Shown: one piece after another, positions 6,861-12,118 of the stretch
How the letters are laid out: each line of letters begins with the position of its first letter
Position numbering within the stretch: position 1 is the first letter of the stretch
DNA from: Bacillota bacterium
Lineage (GTDB): Bacteria; Bacillota; Desulfitobacteriia; Desulfitobacteriales; Desulfitobacteriaceae
DNA length: 12,118 nt
NCBI GenBank assembly: GCA_023390635.1
Contig: JAEWCM010000032.1
Coordinates: 1-12,118, forward strand
Direction of reading: 5' to 3'
The notes under the pieces: generated by a model
What the model was told of the DNA's origin: nothing
The model's database searches: none
Seen by the model: only the letters and a program-made list of their open reading frames with translations
Translations under genes and position numbers: made by a program

Positions 6861-7018
6861 TTATATAGCCTACCTTCCGTTTTAATGTTTTCCCCTTTAA
6901 CTCAAACCATGTTTAACTCTTGTGCAACTACTCTGCCCTTTTCCTACCTTCCTGCTTCACCTACTATACAAAAAACGCAGACTCTGTTAATTGTTATATG
7001 ACAATGCCGACGATGCAT
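6861..7018 (-). promoter_or_regulatory. long 5' leader of livK2
   Basis: About 150 nt lie between the predicted start (near 7012) and the livK2 ATG. Blocks match the livK3 leader, notably TTGTATAGTAG, a GCAGG-AGGTAGG purine run, TTGCACA, and AAAGGGGAAA nearer the gene. No convincing terminator or long reading frame is inside. The matches may reflect recent duplication or a conserved RNA element. Confidence 0.45.
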
Positions 7019-7038
7019 ATTGTATACCTATTACAATA
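7018..7038. promoter_or_regulatory. operator-like dyad TATTGTA-N7-TACAATA in the livK2 promoter
   Basis: A perfect 7-bp inverted repeat with a 7-bp spacer covers the -10 box and most of the spacer of P2. The same dyad with the same spacing sits in P3 (8619-8639). A repressor bound here would block RNA polymerase. It does not match the TnrA/GlnR spacing (TGTNA-N7-TNACA, 17 bp) or the CodY box. Confidence 0.5.
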
Positions 7039-7047
7039 AGGTGTCAA
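7019..7047 (-). promoter_or_regulatory. sigma-A promoter P2 of livK2
   Basis: On the minus strand, TTGACA (7047-7042), 17 bp, TACAAT (7024-7019). The -35 is perfect and the -10 nearly so. An A-rich stretch (AACAAAAACAAG) lies upstream. The same promoter, differing by two bases in the spacer, precedes livK3. It is downstream of the livK3 terminator, so livK2 is an independent unit. Confidence 0.85.
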
Positions 7048-7105
7048 TATCTTGTTTTTGTTCTAATACAGATAGTCTTCTATCTGCAATGTCCATCTGG
7101 TATAC

Positions 7106-7152
7106 AAACAAAACCCCGGTCAACTGCTTCCACAAGCCATTTGACCGGGGTT
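7106..7152 (-). terminator. intrinsic terminator of livK3
   Basis: In the minus-strand RNA, AACCCCGGTCAA (7152-7141) pairs with TTGACCGGGGTT (7123-7112) over a 17-nt loop, followed by a U-rich TTTTGTTTG. Within the loop GCTT and AAGC can pair further. The stem sequence is identical to that of the hairpin at 5511-5549. It ends about 115 bp past the livK3 stop and precedes P2. Confidence 0.8.
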
Positions 7153-7162
7153 CATTCTGTCA

Positions 7163-7188
7163 AATAAAGAAGTTAAAACTTCTTTATT
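7163..7188 (-). repeat. perfect AT-rich inverted repeat after livK3
   Basis: AATAAAGAAGTT and AACTTCTTTATT are perfect 12-bp arms around a 2-bp spacer. It sits 10 bp before the GC-rich terminator stem, mirroring the pair at 5566-5583/5511-5549. It may be a first, weaker hairpin of a double terminator or a 3' stabiliser of livK3 mRNA. Confidence 0.65.
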
Positions 7189-7266
7189 GCCTACTGCATA
7201 CTATTTAGATTAACGTTTTTCATGTCCGCAAACGTTTGTTCTTTTTCTTAGTCAATAATAGAAGTT

Positions 7267-8436
7267 TTAAGGGTTAACACGAGCTGAAAAGGTTTGCACA
7301 CCATCTTTAAGCTCGATAACAACCGCACTCTTCACAGGGTTATGGGTCGCAGGATCAATAGAGATTTTGCCTGTAATCCCATCGAAATCCTTAATATTGG
7401 CTAAGGCATCTTTAATCTTTTCCGGATCAGAGCTGCCTGCATTTTCAATCGCCTTCACCAATATATTAGCAGCATCGTAACCAAGGAAAGCTAAAGCATC
7501 AGGATCTTTACTATATTCAGCCTTATAAGCGTCAACAAAAGGCTTCACGGAAGGATCATCAGCAGACACATGGTTAACAAAATAGGCCTTATTTAAGCTG
7601 GCAGCCCCAGCAATATTTATCAGCTCCGGAGAATCCCAGCCGTCGCCGCCTAACATAGCCGCTTCAATGCCTGCATCCCGCGCTTGCTTGATGATAATTC
7701 CCACTTCAGCATAATAGCCAGGCACAAAGATCAGGTCCGGATTCGTGCCTTTAATCCGAGTCAGAACGGCTTTAAAATCCTTATCCCCTGCTGTGAAGTT
7801 TTCAGTGCCAACAATTTTACCGCCGTTTTTCTCAAACTGTTTCTTAAACTCACTAGCCAACCCCTTGGAGTAATCACTGCTGTTATCTACCAGCATCGCA
7901 GCAGTCTTTACTTTTAGGTTATTAGAAGCATAATTGGCCGCCACTTGGCCTTGGAAAGGATCAATAAAGCAACTTCTGAATATCCATTCATTGAGATTGC
8001 CATCTTTCACTGTAACGTCACTGTTGGTTGAAGCGGAAGTGATTAAAGGTATTTTGTTTTCTGTTGCTACAGGAACCATCGCCAAAGTGTTAGTACTGGC
8101 CACCGCACCAATCATGGCTGAAAGCTTATTTTCCGTCATTAGTTTGGTAGCAGCTGCCGTAGCTTCTCCGGCATCAGATTTATTATCGGCGGTAATCCAT
8201 TTTATCTGTCTTCCTAAGACCCCGCCCTTTTCATTAACTTGCTTAAAAGCTAATTTAATACCCTCATTTGTTGACGTTCCATAACTTGCTACCTTGCCGG
8301 TTAGTTCCAAATCGCCGCCAACTAGAATATCGCCTGTCTCACCTTTAGAACCGGAGGTGCCACCTGTTGTACCGCATCCGGCAAGCATTCCAAAGAGAAG
8401 GATACTTGCTGTTGCTAAACTCAAGAATTTTTTCAT
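7267..8436 (-). CDS. livK: branched-chain amino acid ABC transporter substrate-binding lipoprotein (LivK3)
   Basis: A 389-residue LivJ/LivK-family binding protein. The start chosen is the ATG at 8436, giving the lipoprotein signal MKKFLSLATASILLFG-MLAGC (Cys21). An in-frame TTG at 8526 would add 30 residues ahead of the signal peptide and is unlikely. AGGAAGG precedes the ATG by about 9 nt. The protein is about 85 percent identical to LivK2 by eye, but its ligand loops differ: IGAVASTNT (109-117) and LITSASTN (131-138) replace the VTST and TPTGT forms. The remaining pocket elements (SDYS near 189, GYY 240-242, GGDGW 263-267) are kept. This suggests a shifted ligand preference. It has its own promoter and terminator and no permease genes of its own, so it likely works with LivHMGF. 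Confidence 0.92.
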   Translation of the reverse strand: MKKFLSLATASILLFGMLAGCGTTGGTSGSKGETGDILVGGDLELTGKVASYGTSTNEGIKLAFKQVNEKGGVLGRQIKWITADNKSDAGEATAAATKLMTENKLSAMIGAVASTNTLAMVPVATENKIPLITSASTNSDVTVKDGNLNEWIFRSCFIDPFQGQVAANYASNNLKVKTAAMLVDNSSDYSKGLASEFKKQFEKNGGKIVGTENFTAGDKDFKAVLTRIKGTNPDLIFVPGYYAEVGIIIKQARDAGIEAAMLGGDGWDSPELINIAGAASLNKAYFVNHVSADDPSVKPFVDAYKAEYSKDPDALAFLGYDAANILVKAIENAGSSDPEKIKDALANIKDFDGITGKISIDPATHNPVKSAVVIELKDGVQTFSARVNP

Positions 8437-8619
8437 CAATACTAACCTTCCTTCCATTCTAATAGTTTCCCCTTTTAACTTAGTACACTTAAAAACTAGT
8501 GACTTTTTTAATATAGCCCTGTGCAAATACTTTCCCTGTATTCCTACCTCCCTGCTTTTCTACTATACAAGACATCCGGAACCCAGTGTTTATTGTATGA
8601 CAATGGCCAATGTATGGAT
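8437..8619 (-). promoter_or_regulatory. long 5' leader of livK3
   Basis: About 175 nt lie between the predicted start (near 8613) and the ATG. The region shares TTGTATAGTAG, a GCAGGGAGGTAGG purine run and TTTGCACA with the livK2 leader. A second short dyad ATTGT-ATG-ACAAT (8592-8604) is near the transcript start. No gene is supported here, although the frame is open from 8526. Confidence 0.45.
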
Positions 8620-8639
8620 ATTGTATATCTATTACAATA
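8619..8639. promoter_or_regulatory. operator-like dyad TATTGTA-N7-TACAATA in the livK3 promoter
   Basis: Same 21-bp dyad and same placement over the -10 region as at 7018-7038. Only the spacer differs, by one base. Both arms are intact in both copies although nearby leader sequence has diverged, which supports a protein-binding site. The overlap with the -10 box constrains part of it anyway. Confidence 0.5.
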
Positions 8640-8648
8640 AAGTGTCAA
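8620..8648 (-). promoter_or_regulatory. sigma-A promoter P3 of livK3
   Basis: On the minus strand, TTGACA (8648-8643), 17 bp, TACAAT (8625-8620), preceded by an A-rich ACAAAAAACAAAATA stretch. The left end of the insertion sequence lies about 62 bp upstream of the -35, and its outward terminator would stop read-through from the transposase, so this promoter should drive livK3 alone. Confidence 0.85.
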
Positions 8649-8710
8649 TATTTTGTTTTTTGTACTAATACAGTTATATCTTCATCAGTGTATATTTGTA
8701 TAATCTGATC

Positions 8711-8755
8711 AAAAAAGGGGCTGTGTTGAAACTTATCAAAGTTTCACACGGCCCC
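8711..8755 (-). terminator. outward terminator at the left end of the insertion sequence
   Basis: The end sequence GGGGCTGTGTTGAAAC (8717-8732) pairs with GTTTCACACGGCCCC (8741-8755), with one bulge and one G-T pair. In the minus-strand RNA the stem is followed by six U (complement of 8711-8716). It would end transposase transcripts and shield livK3 from read-through. Confidence 0.75.
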
Positions 8756-8784
8756 ATGCAAAAACAATTCTAGAATAAAGAATT

Positions 8785-8821
8785 AACTGGCTGGCAGTCT
8801 ATCTCAAGACTGCAGCCAGTT
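8785..8821 (-). repeat. hairpin over the transposase stop codon
   Basis: AACTGGCTG-CAGTCT (8785-8800, with G8794 bulged) pairs with AGACTG-CAGCCAGTT (8807-8821), 15 bp in all with a 6-nt loop. The transposase stop (8799-8801) sits at the loop. No U run follows; it may protect the 3' end of the message. Confidence 0.6.
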
Positions 8822-10385
8822 TTCTCATATTATGAGCCATACAATGTAACCCCCACTCCAGTTTAACCTTCTCTAACCCCTTAAGGACAAATCGTCGCAC
8901 GCCAAAATTCCCCTTAATATCTCCAAAGACACTTTCTACCTCTACTGGTCTTAAGCTGCGCATTTTCAGTCCGTATTCGCTGGTCAGATTCATCCGTGCT
9001 TCGGCTTTAAGCTCTTTGCCTTTAAGGTTAATGTAGATCTGTTTCTTGAAATTCGGATTACTACTCTGTTTGATACAACGCTTTCGATAGGGGCAATCCT
9101 GACATCCTTCGCTTTGATAGACTCGGATGCTGCTCCGGTATCCCGTTTTACTTTTCTGCGTTTTTATGTACTGAAATCTTAGGACTCGGCCAAAACCACA
9201 ATGGTATTCGTCTTTCTGTTCATCATACTCCCAATTCTGAACCCGAGTTGGATCGGATTTCCACTTCACGGTGGCTTCCTGATGAAACGTATTATATTTG
9301 ACATAGTTCCCCAGGTGTTCTTTTGCCAGATACTCATAATTCTCTTCACTGCCATACCCGGCATCGGCCACGAGATTGCCCGGCCTCTTACCCCCGAGCT
9401 GCTTCTTCAACTCTTCCAGGTGTTCTTTCATGCAGGTCGTATCGCCTGCCGATTGATGGATGCTATATCCTACCACAAATTGATTTTCCGTTCCGATCTG
9501 CACATTGTAACCGGGCTTTAACTGCCCGTTTTTCATGGCATCTTCTTTCATTCGCATAAAGGTCGCATCGGTATCGGTTTTCGAATAACTGTTACGCTCC
9601 GCCAGCAGCTCTTCTTGCTTTTCGTATTTCTTCATTCGGGGTAAATAATCTTTAAGCAGCACGCGTTTGGCTTGGATCAGCTTCTTTTGGTGAGGATCTA
9701 TGTCCAGTCGTTCATTAATCCGTTGAACGGCCTCTTCAATGGCTTGGGCGTCGATCGGTTTTTCTTCACTCAGCTCCTCCAGATTGCCTTCCCCATACTC
9801 GCTATTTTCTTTTTCATTCATTAACTCCGCAAATTCAAAGAGTTCTAGACACTTTTCCCGCAACTTTGCTTTGTAACGTTTCGTTGATTTTCCCCAGACC
9901 CAGCTGTACTTATTGGCATTCGCTTCGATCTTTGTTCCATCTAAAAAGTAATTTTCCAGTTTGATGTAGCCTTGCTGATGTAAAAGTTCTACCACTTCAC
10001 TGAAAATTCCAACCAGCACATCCTTCATGCGTTCTCCCCGAAAGCTGTTAATCGTCTTAAAATCCGGGCTATTTCCTCCGCACAGCCACATGTACATGAT
10101 GTTTTCGCGCGCTGCTTTTTCGATACGACGGCTGGAAAAAATTCGATCAGCATAAGCATAGACGAGGAGCTTAGTCATCATCACGGGATGATAGCTGGAT
10201 CGTCCCCCTCCGGGATATTGAGCCAAAAGAGGTTCCAGCTTCATTTGATCAATGGTAGAATTGATGACCCGGACCATATGATTTGGAGGAATGAGACATT
10301 CCAAATCCATCGGTAAACTGAGTTGATTCTGGTTGTACTCTTTAAAAATGACCTTATTATGAACCTTTTTACCTGGCTTAGACAA
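8799..10385 (-). CDS. IS1182-family DDE transposase
   Basis: A 528-residue transposase. The N-terminal part (about 1-135: LPPxH-like LIPPNHMVRVI, GGGRSSYHPVMMTKLLVYAYADRIFSSRRIEKA, NSPDFKTINSFR) is the DUF772-type domain of IS5/IS1182 relatives. The DDE catalytic residues are probably D149 (YFLDGTKIEANANK), D341 (NLVADAGYGSEENY) and E484 (VEVESVFGDIKGNFGVRRF). A Cys cluster GCQDCPYRKRC (428-437) precedes the last motif, as is common in the family. A charged insertion (about 180-265) separates the first two acids. The frame is open and all catalytic residues are present, so it may be active. Translation probably starts at a TTG (10385) with AGGTG 8 nt upstream; no ATG is near the conserved N terminus. 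Confidence 0.93.
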   Translation of the reverse strand: MSKPGKKVHNKVIFKEYNQNQLSLPMDLECLIPPNHMVRVINSTIDQMKLEPLLAQYPGGGRSSYHPVMMTKLLVYAYADRIFSSRRIEKAARENIMYMWLCGGNSPDFKTINSFRGERMKDVLVGIFSEVVELLHQQGYIKLENYFLDGTKIEANANKYSWVWGKSTKRYKAKLREKCLELFEFAELMNEKENSEYGEGNLEELSEEKPIDAQAIEEAVQRINERLDIDPHQKKLIQAKRVLLKDYLPRMKKYEKQEELLAERNSYSKTDTDATFMRMKEDAMKNGQLKPGYNVQIGTENQFVVGYSIHQSAGDTTCMKEHLEELKKQLGGKRPGNLVADAGYGSEENYEYLAKEHLGNYVKYNTFHQEATVKWKSDPTRVQNWEYDEQKDEYHCGFGRVLRFQYIKTQKSKTGYRSSIRVYQSEGCQDCPYRKRCIKQSSNPNFKKQIYINLKGKELKAEARMNLTSEYGLKMRSLRPVEVESVFGDIKGNFGVRRFVLKGLEKVKLEWGLHCMAHNMRKLAAVLR

Positions 10386-10426
10386 GAAGAAAACACCTGC
10401 CTATCTCTCGTTTATTCCTTGTCTCA

Positions 10427-10435
10427 ATTATACCA
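10427..10435 (-). promoter_or_regulatory. extended -10 promoter of the transposase gene
   Basis: On the minus strand, TGGTATAAT gives a perfect TATAAT with the extended TG, about 42 bp before the TTG start. No good -35 is seen at 16-18 bp, consistent with a weak, extended -10 type promoter kept low for a transposase. Confidence 0.55.
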
Positions 10436-10454
10436 TTTTATCTTCTCAATACGC

Positions 10455-10495
10455 AGAGAAACCGCCGAAATCTAACGATTTCTAGCGGTTTCTCT
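10455..10495. repeat. subterminal hairpin in the insertion sequence
   Basis: AGAGAAACCGC (10455-10465) and GCGGTTTCTCT (10485-10495) form an 11-bp stem; an inner 6-bp stem (GAAATC/GATTTC) continues it. It lies between the right end and the transposase promoter, so transcripts entering from hyp would fold here before reaching the transposase. It may limit transposase production from outside promoters. Confidence 0.6.
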
Positions 10496-10496
10496 T

Positions 10497-10524
10497 GGCT
10501 GTGTTTTCACACAGCCCCTTTTTT
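10497..10524 (+). terminator. outward terminator at the right end of the insertion sequence
   Basis: GGCTGTGT (10497-10504) and ACACAGCC (10509-10516) make an 8-bp stem with a TTTC loop, followed by CC and six T on the plus strand. It overlaps the terminal inverted repeat. Read on the plus strand it would stop transcription leaving the element toward the hyp genes. Confidence 0.7.
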
Positions 10525-10544
10525 GTCTGCGAGTCTCTTCGCGT

Positions 10545-10581
10545 TTCTGACAGACTTATAGATACTTCTGACAGATTTATA
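10545..10581. repeat. 21-bp tandem repeat downstream of the TPR gene
   Basis: TTCTGACAGACTTATA (10545-10560) and TTCTGACAGATTTATA (10566-10581) match at 15 of 16 positions with a period of 21. The surrounding 10526-10628 is AT-rich and holds no gene. I see no standard terminator for the hyp-TPR transcript here. Confidence 0.5.
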
Positions 10582-10628
10582 TTAATGCTATAGATGATAT
10601 TTATAATACATAGCTTTTAAATTTTTAC

Positions 10629-11129
10629 TTAAGAACGCTCTTCTCTCTTTTTCCGTGATCGGAAATTTTCCCAAACCTGGCGCAAAGACTTAAAGCCTTG
10701 GGGATTTAAAGCTTGCTTCTGCTCCAGTTTTTTAGCCAGTTTCATCTCTTTGACAAACTCTTTGTATTGATTTAATTGCTTATAGATTACCGCTAAATTA
10801 TTATGGGCTACAGCATATTCAGGATCTATTTCGATAGCCTTAGAATAATACTCTTTGGCCGCGGTAAGATTTCCTTCTTCCCGCTCCAGGTTTCCCAGAT
10901 TATTTAGGGCATTGGCAGATTGAGGCTCTAACTCTAAAACCCTTTCGAATTCACTCTTTGCCTCAGAAAAAGATTGCCTTTCAGCATAAATAACACCTAA
11001 CTTGTTATGAGCCAACGCATTGTCCGGATCTAAGACCAAGTATTCCTTAAGCATTTTTTCTGCTTCTTCCAACTGGCCCTGTTTTAAATACCATAAAGCT
11101 TTTTCTAATTTTTGTTCCAAAGGAATCAC
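10629..11129 (-). CDS. small TPR-repeat protein
   Basis: A 166-residue protein made of about four tetratricopeptide repeats (roughly 4-37, 38-71, 72-105 and 106-137). Typical elements are AHNKLGVIYAERQSFSEAKSEF, ALNNLGNLEREEGNLTAAKEYY and AHNNLAVIYKQL, with the usual LxPxNA-like turns (LDPDNA, LEPQSA, IDPEYA). The C-terminal 30 residues are basic (FRSRKKREERS). There is no signal peptide or membrane segment, so it should be cytoplasmic. TPRs hold protein partners; no enzyme activity is implied. The GTG start overlaps the hypB stop (GTGA) with AGGAG very close upstream, so translation is coupled to HypB. That suggests a part in hydrogenase maturation or a linked step, which is inference. A TTG three codons in is an alternative start. 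Confidence 0.85.
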   Translation of the reverse strand: MIPLEQKLEKALWYLKQGQLEEAEKMLKEYLVLDPDNALAHNKLGVIYAERQSFSEAKSEFERVLELEPQSANALNNLGNLEREEGNLTAAKEYYSKAIEIDPEYAVAHNNLAVIYKQLNQYKEFVKEMKLAKKLEQKQALNPQGFKSLRQVWENFRSRKKREERS

Positions 11130-11800
11130 TTCTCCTGATAGGACTTAATTTGTACTTTGAGCCATTCAATCCACTGATCCAAACCTTCACCGGTCCGGCA
11201 CGACAGCTCAAAGATCTTTATTTCCGGATTAATAGCCACGATATCTCTTTTCATATTCTCAATGCTAGCATCGGTAAAGTCTTTTAAGTCTATTTTATTT
11301 ATAATTGCCACCTTTGCATTCCGAAAAATCACCGGGTATTTGGCAGGCTTGTCATCACCTTCCACAATACTCAGTACAGCCACTTTAAAGGCCTCCCCCA
11401 AGTCAAAGTCAGCAGGGCAAACTAAATTTCCTACATTCTCTATCACCATAAGGTCCATTTTATTCCAGTCAAATTCAGGCAGCACTTTTTCCACCATCTT
11501 GCTGTCCAGATGACACCCTCCGCCCGTATTGATTTGGACTACCGGAACCTGGTGTGCCGCAATACGATCGGCATCTTTGGTCGTAAAAATGTCTCCTTCA
11601 ATGACTCCGGCATTATACTCTGGCCTTAAACGTCCTAAAGTCTTCTCCAATAATGTTGTCTTTCCTGAACCTGGCGAACTGATAATATTAATGGTCAGGC
11701 AATGATGTTTTTTAAAATGATTACGATTTACCTCTGCCTGATTATCATTAGCTCCTAACAAATTTGCTTTAACAGCAATTTCTCTGCGTTCTCCATTCAT
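11126..11800 (-). CDS. hypB: hydrogenase nickel incorporation GTPase HypB
   Basis: A 224-residue SIMIBI-class GTPase that, with HypA, inserts nickel into the [NiFe] hydrogenase large subunit. Visible motifs: Walker A SSPGSGKTT (41-49), EGDIFTTKDADRI (68-80), the metal site of the G domain GGGCHLD (C96, H97) with NLVCPADFDLGE (C128), and base-recognition NKID (168-171). The N terminus lacks the CxxCGC high-affinity nickel motif of E. coli HypB and has only a short HFKKHHC stretch, so it belongs to the shorter type. The ATG lies 3 nt after the hypA stop, with GGAGG inside the hypA end. It overlaps the TPR gene downstream by 4 nt. Confidence 0.95.
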   Translation of the reverse strand: MNGERREIAVKANLLGANDNQAEVNRNHFKKHHCLTINIISSPGSGKTTLLEKTLGRLRPEYNAGVIEGDIFTTKDADRIAAHQVPVVQINTGGGCHLDSKMVEKVLPEFDWNKMDLMVIENVGNLVCPADFDLGEAFKVAVLSIVEGDDKPAKYPVIFRNAKVAIINKIDLKDFTDASIENMKRDIVAINPEIKIFELSCRTGEGLDQWIEWLKVQIKSYQEK

Positions 11801-11803
11801 TTA

Positions 11804-12118
11804 CTACTCTACCTCCAAACTTTCTAATAAAAGTTCTTCACCTTCAATAATTTTTACTTTTGGTGATTGACAAAACGGGCAGAAAAAAAATAACTGCTCT
11901 ACCTCGAATTCTTTTTCGCATTCATCACAGCGCCCTCTCACCGGAACCTGCTCTATGATTAACTGTGCATTTTCACAGACCGTATCTTTGGAAAAAGCCT
12001 CAAACGCAAATCTCAGTGCATCTGGTTCGGCATTCGTCATCTGCCCAACTTTTAATTTAACTTGGGTTACTCTTTGCACATCATATTGAGACAAGGTCTG
12101 ATCAATCACATCAAACAC
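11804..12118 (-). CDS. hypA: hydrogenase nickel insertion protein HypA (5' end outside window)
   Basis: The C-terminal 104 or so residues of HypA, which passes nickel to the hydrogenase precursor together with HypB. Recognisable parts are VKLKVGQMTNAEPDALRFAFEAF, then the zinc site with two CxxC pairs, RCDEC and FFCPFC, and the family ending EGEELLLESLEVE. HypA is usually about 113 residues and starts MHE; the nickel-binding His2 region would lie beyond 12118. The GTG codon at the edge is therefore an internal Val, not the start. It is first of the visible hypA-hypB-TPR run; other hyp or hydrogenase genes may lie upstream. Confidence 0.92.
   Translation of the reverse strand: MFDVIDQTLSQYDVQRVTQVKLKVGQMTNAEPDALRFAFEAFSKDTVCENAQLIIEQVPVRGRCDECEKEFEVEQLFFFCPFCQSPKVKIIEGEELLLESLEVE

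Larger units (their letters stand above)
8710..10525 (-). mobile_element. IS1182-family insertion sequence, apparently intact
   Basis: The ends carry a 17-bp perfect inverted repeat, CAAAAAAGGGGCTGTGT (8710-8726, and its complement at 10509-10525), with imperfect match continuing (TGAAAC against GAAAAC). Without the A run the element is 8717-10518, about 1.8 kb, a normal size for the family. It holds one full-length transposase gene. I could not see a direct target duplication: the bases outside (ctgat left, tctgc right) do not match as an adjacent repeat. It separates the hyp operon from the liv locus and interrupts no recognisable gene. Confidence 0.85.

Noticed and set aside
6349..6885. 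Plus-strand reading frames opposite livK2 and livK3 (also 5670-6146, 7934-8284, 8294-8668)
   Set aside because: They are antisense shadows of well-supported binding-protein genes; the same frame is open in both paralogs because the genes are duplicates.
8437..8526. 30-residue N-terminal extension of LivK3 from an in-frame TTG
   Set aside because: It would place charged sequence before a clear lipoprotein signal peptide. The ATG at 8436 matches the livK2 start, and the livK2 leader has a stop in the same frame soon after the matching TTG.
9201..9559. Plus-strand reading frames inside the transposase gene
   Set aside because: Antisense to conserved catalytic parts of the transposase and without family features.
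8703..10530. Target-site duplication flanking the insertion sequence
   Set aside because: TCTG occurs on both sides but not directly adjacent to both ends in the same register, so a duplication cannot be claimed.

Overview
The window reads like a chromosome segment of a low-to-moderate G+C anaerobic Firmicute, probably Clostridia. Desulfitobacterium- or Desulfosporosinus-like Peptococcaceae would fit, but that is inference. The grounds are strong AGGAGG-type ribosome sites, consensus sigma-A promoters, Firmicute-type lipoprotein signal peptides, an IS1182-type transposase and a hydrogenase-maturation (hyp) operon. Every supported gene lies on the minus strand, so transcription runs from high to low coordinates.

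Right end (12118 to 10629): hypA (5' end outside the window), hypB and a small TPR-repeat protein are packed with 3-nt and overlapping (GTGA) junctions. HypA and HypB deliver nickel to [NiFe] hydrogenase. About 100 bp of AT-rich sequence containing a 21-bp tandem repeat follows.

Middle right (about 10525 to 8710): an intact IS1182-family insertion sequence with a complete DDE transposase, matching inverted ends, and an intrinsic terminator reading outward at each end.

Left two thirds (8700 to 92): a branched-chain amino acid type (LIV/HAAT) ABC transport locus. Two closely related substrate-binding lipoprotein genes (called livK3 and livK2 here) each have their own consensus promoter, long leader and 3' double hairpin; they look like a tandem duplication of the whole promoter-gene-terminator unit. 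A third, more divergent binding-protein gene (livK1) heads the operon livK1-livH-livM-livG-livF followed by a CBS-CBS-ACT protein, and a terminator at 92-134 closes it. The three binding proteins can plausibly share the single permease/ATPase set LivHMGF. The CBS-ACT protein could sense amino acid or adenylate status.

The most interesting regulatory structure is the livK1 leader. A consensus promoter (5596-5624) lies upstream, not downstream, of a strong terminator hairpin (5511-5549), so transcripts for the transporter operon would have to read through it, which suggests attenuation. A 15-bp hairpin in the livK1-livH junction, paired fully only in the minus-strand RNA, probably sets the binding-protein to permease ratio. 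No rRNA, tRNA or CRISPR array was seen.
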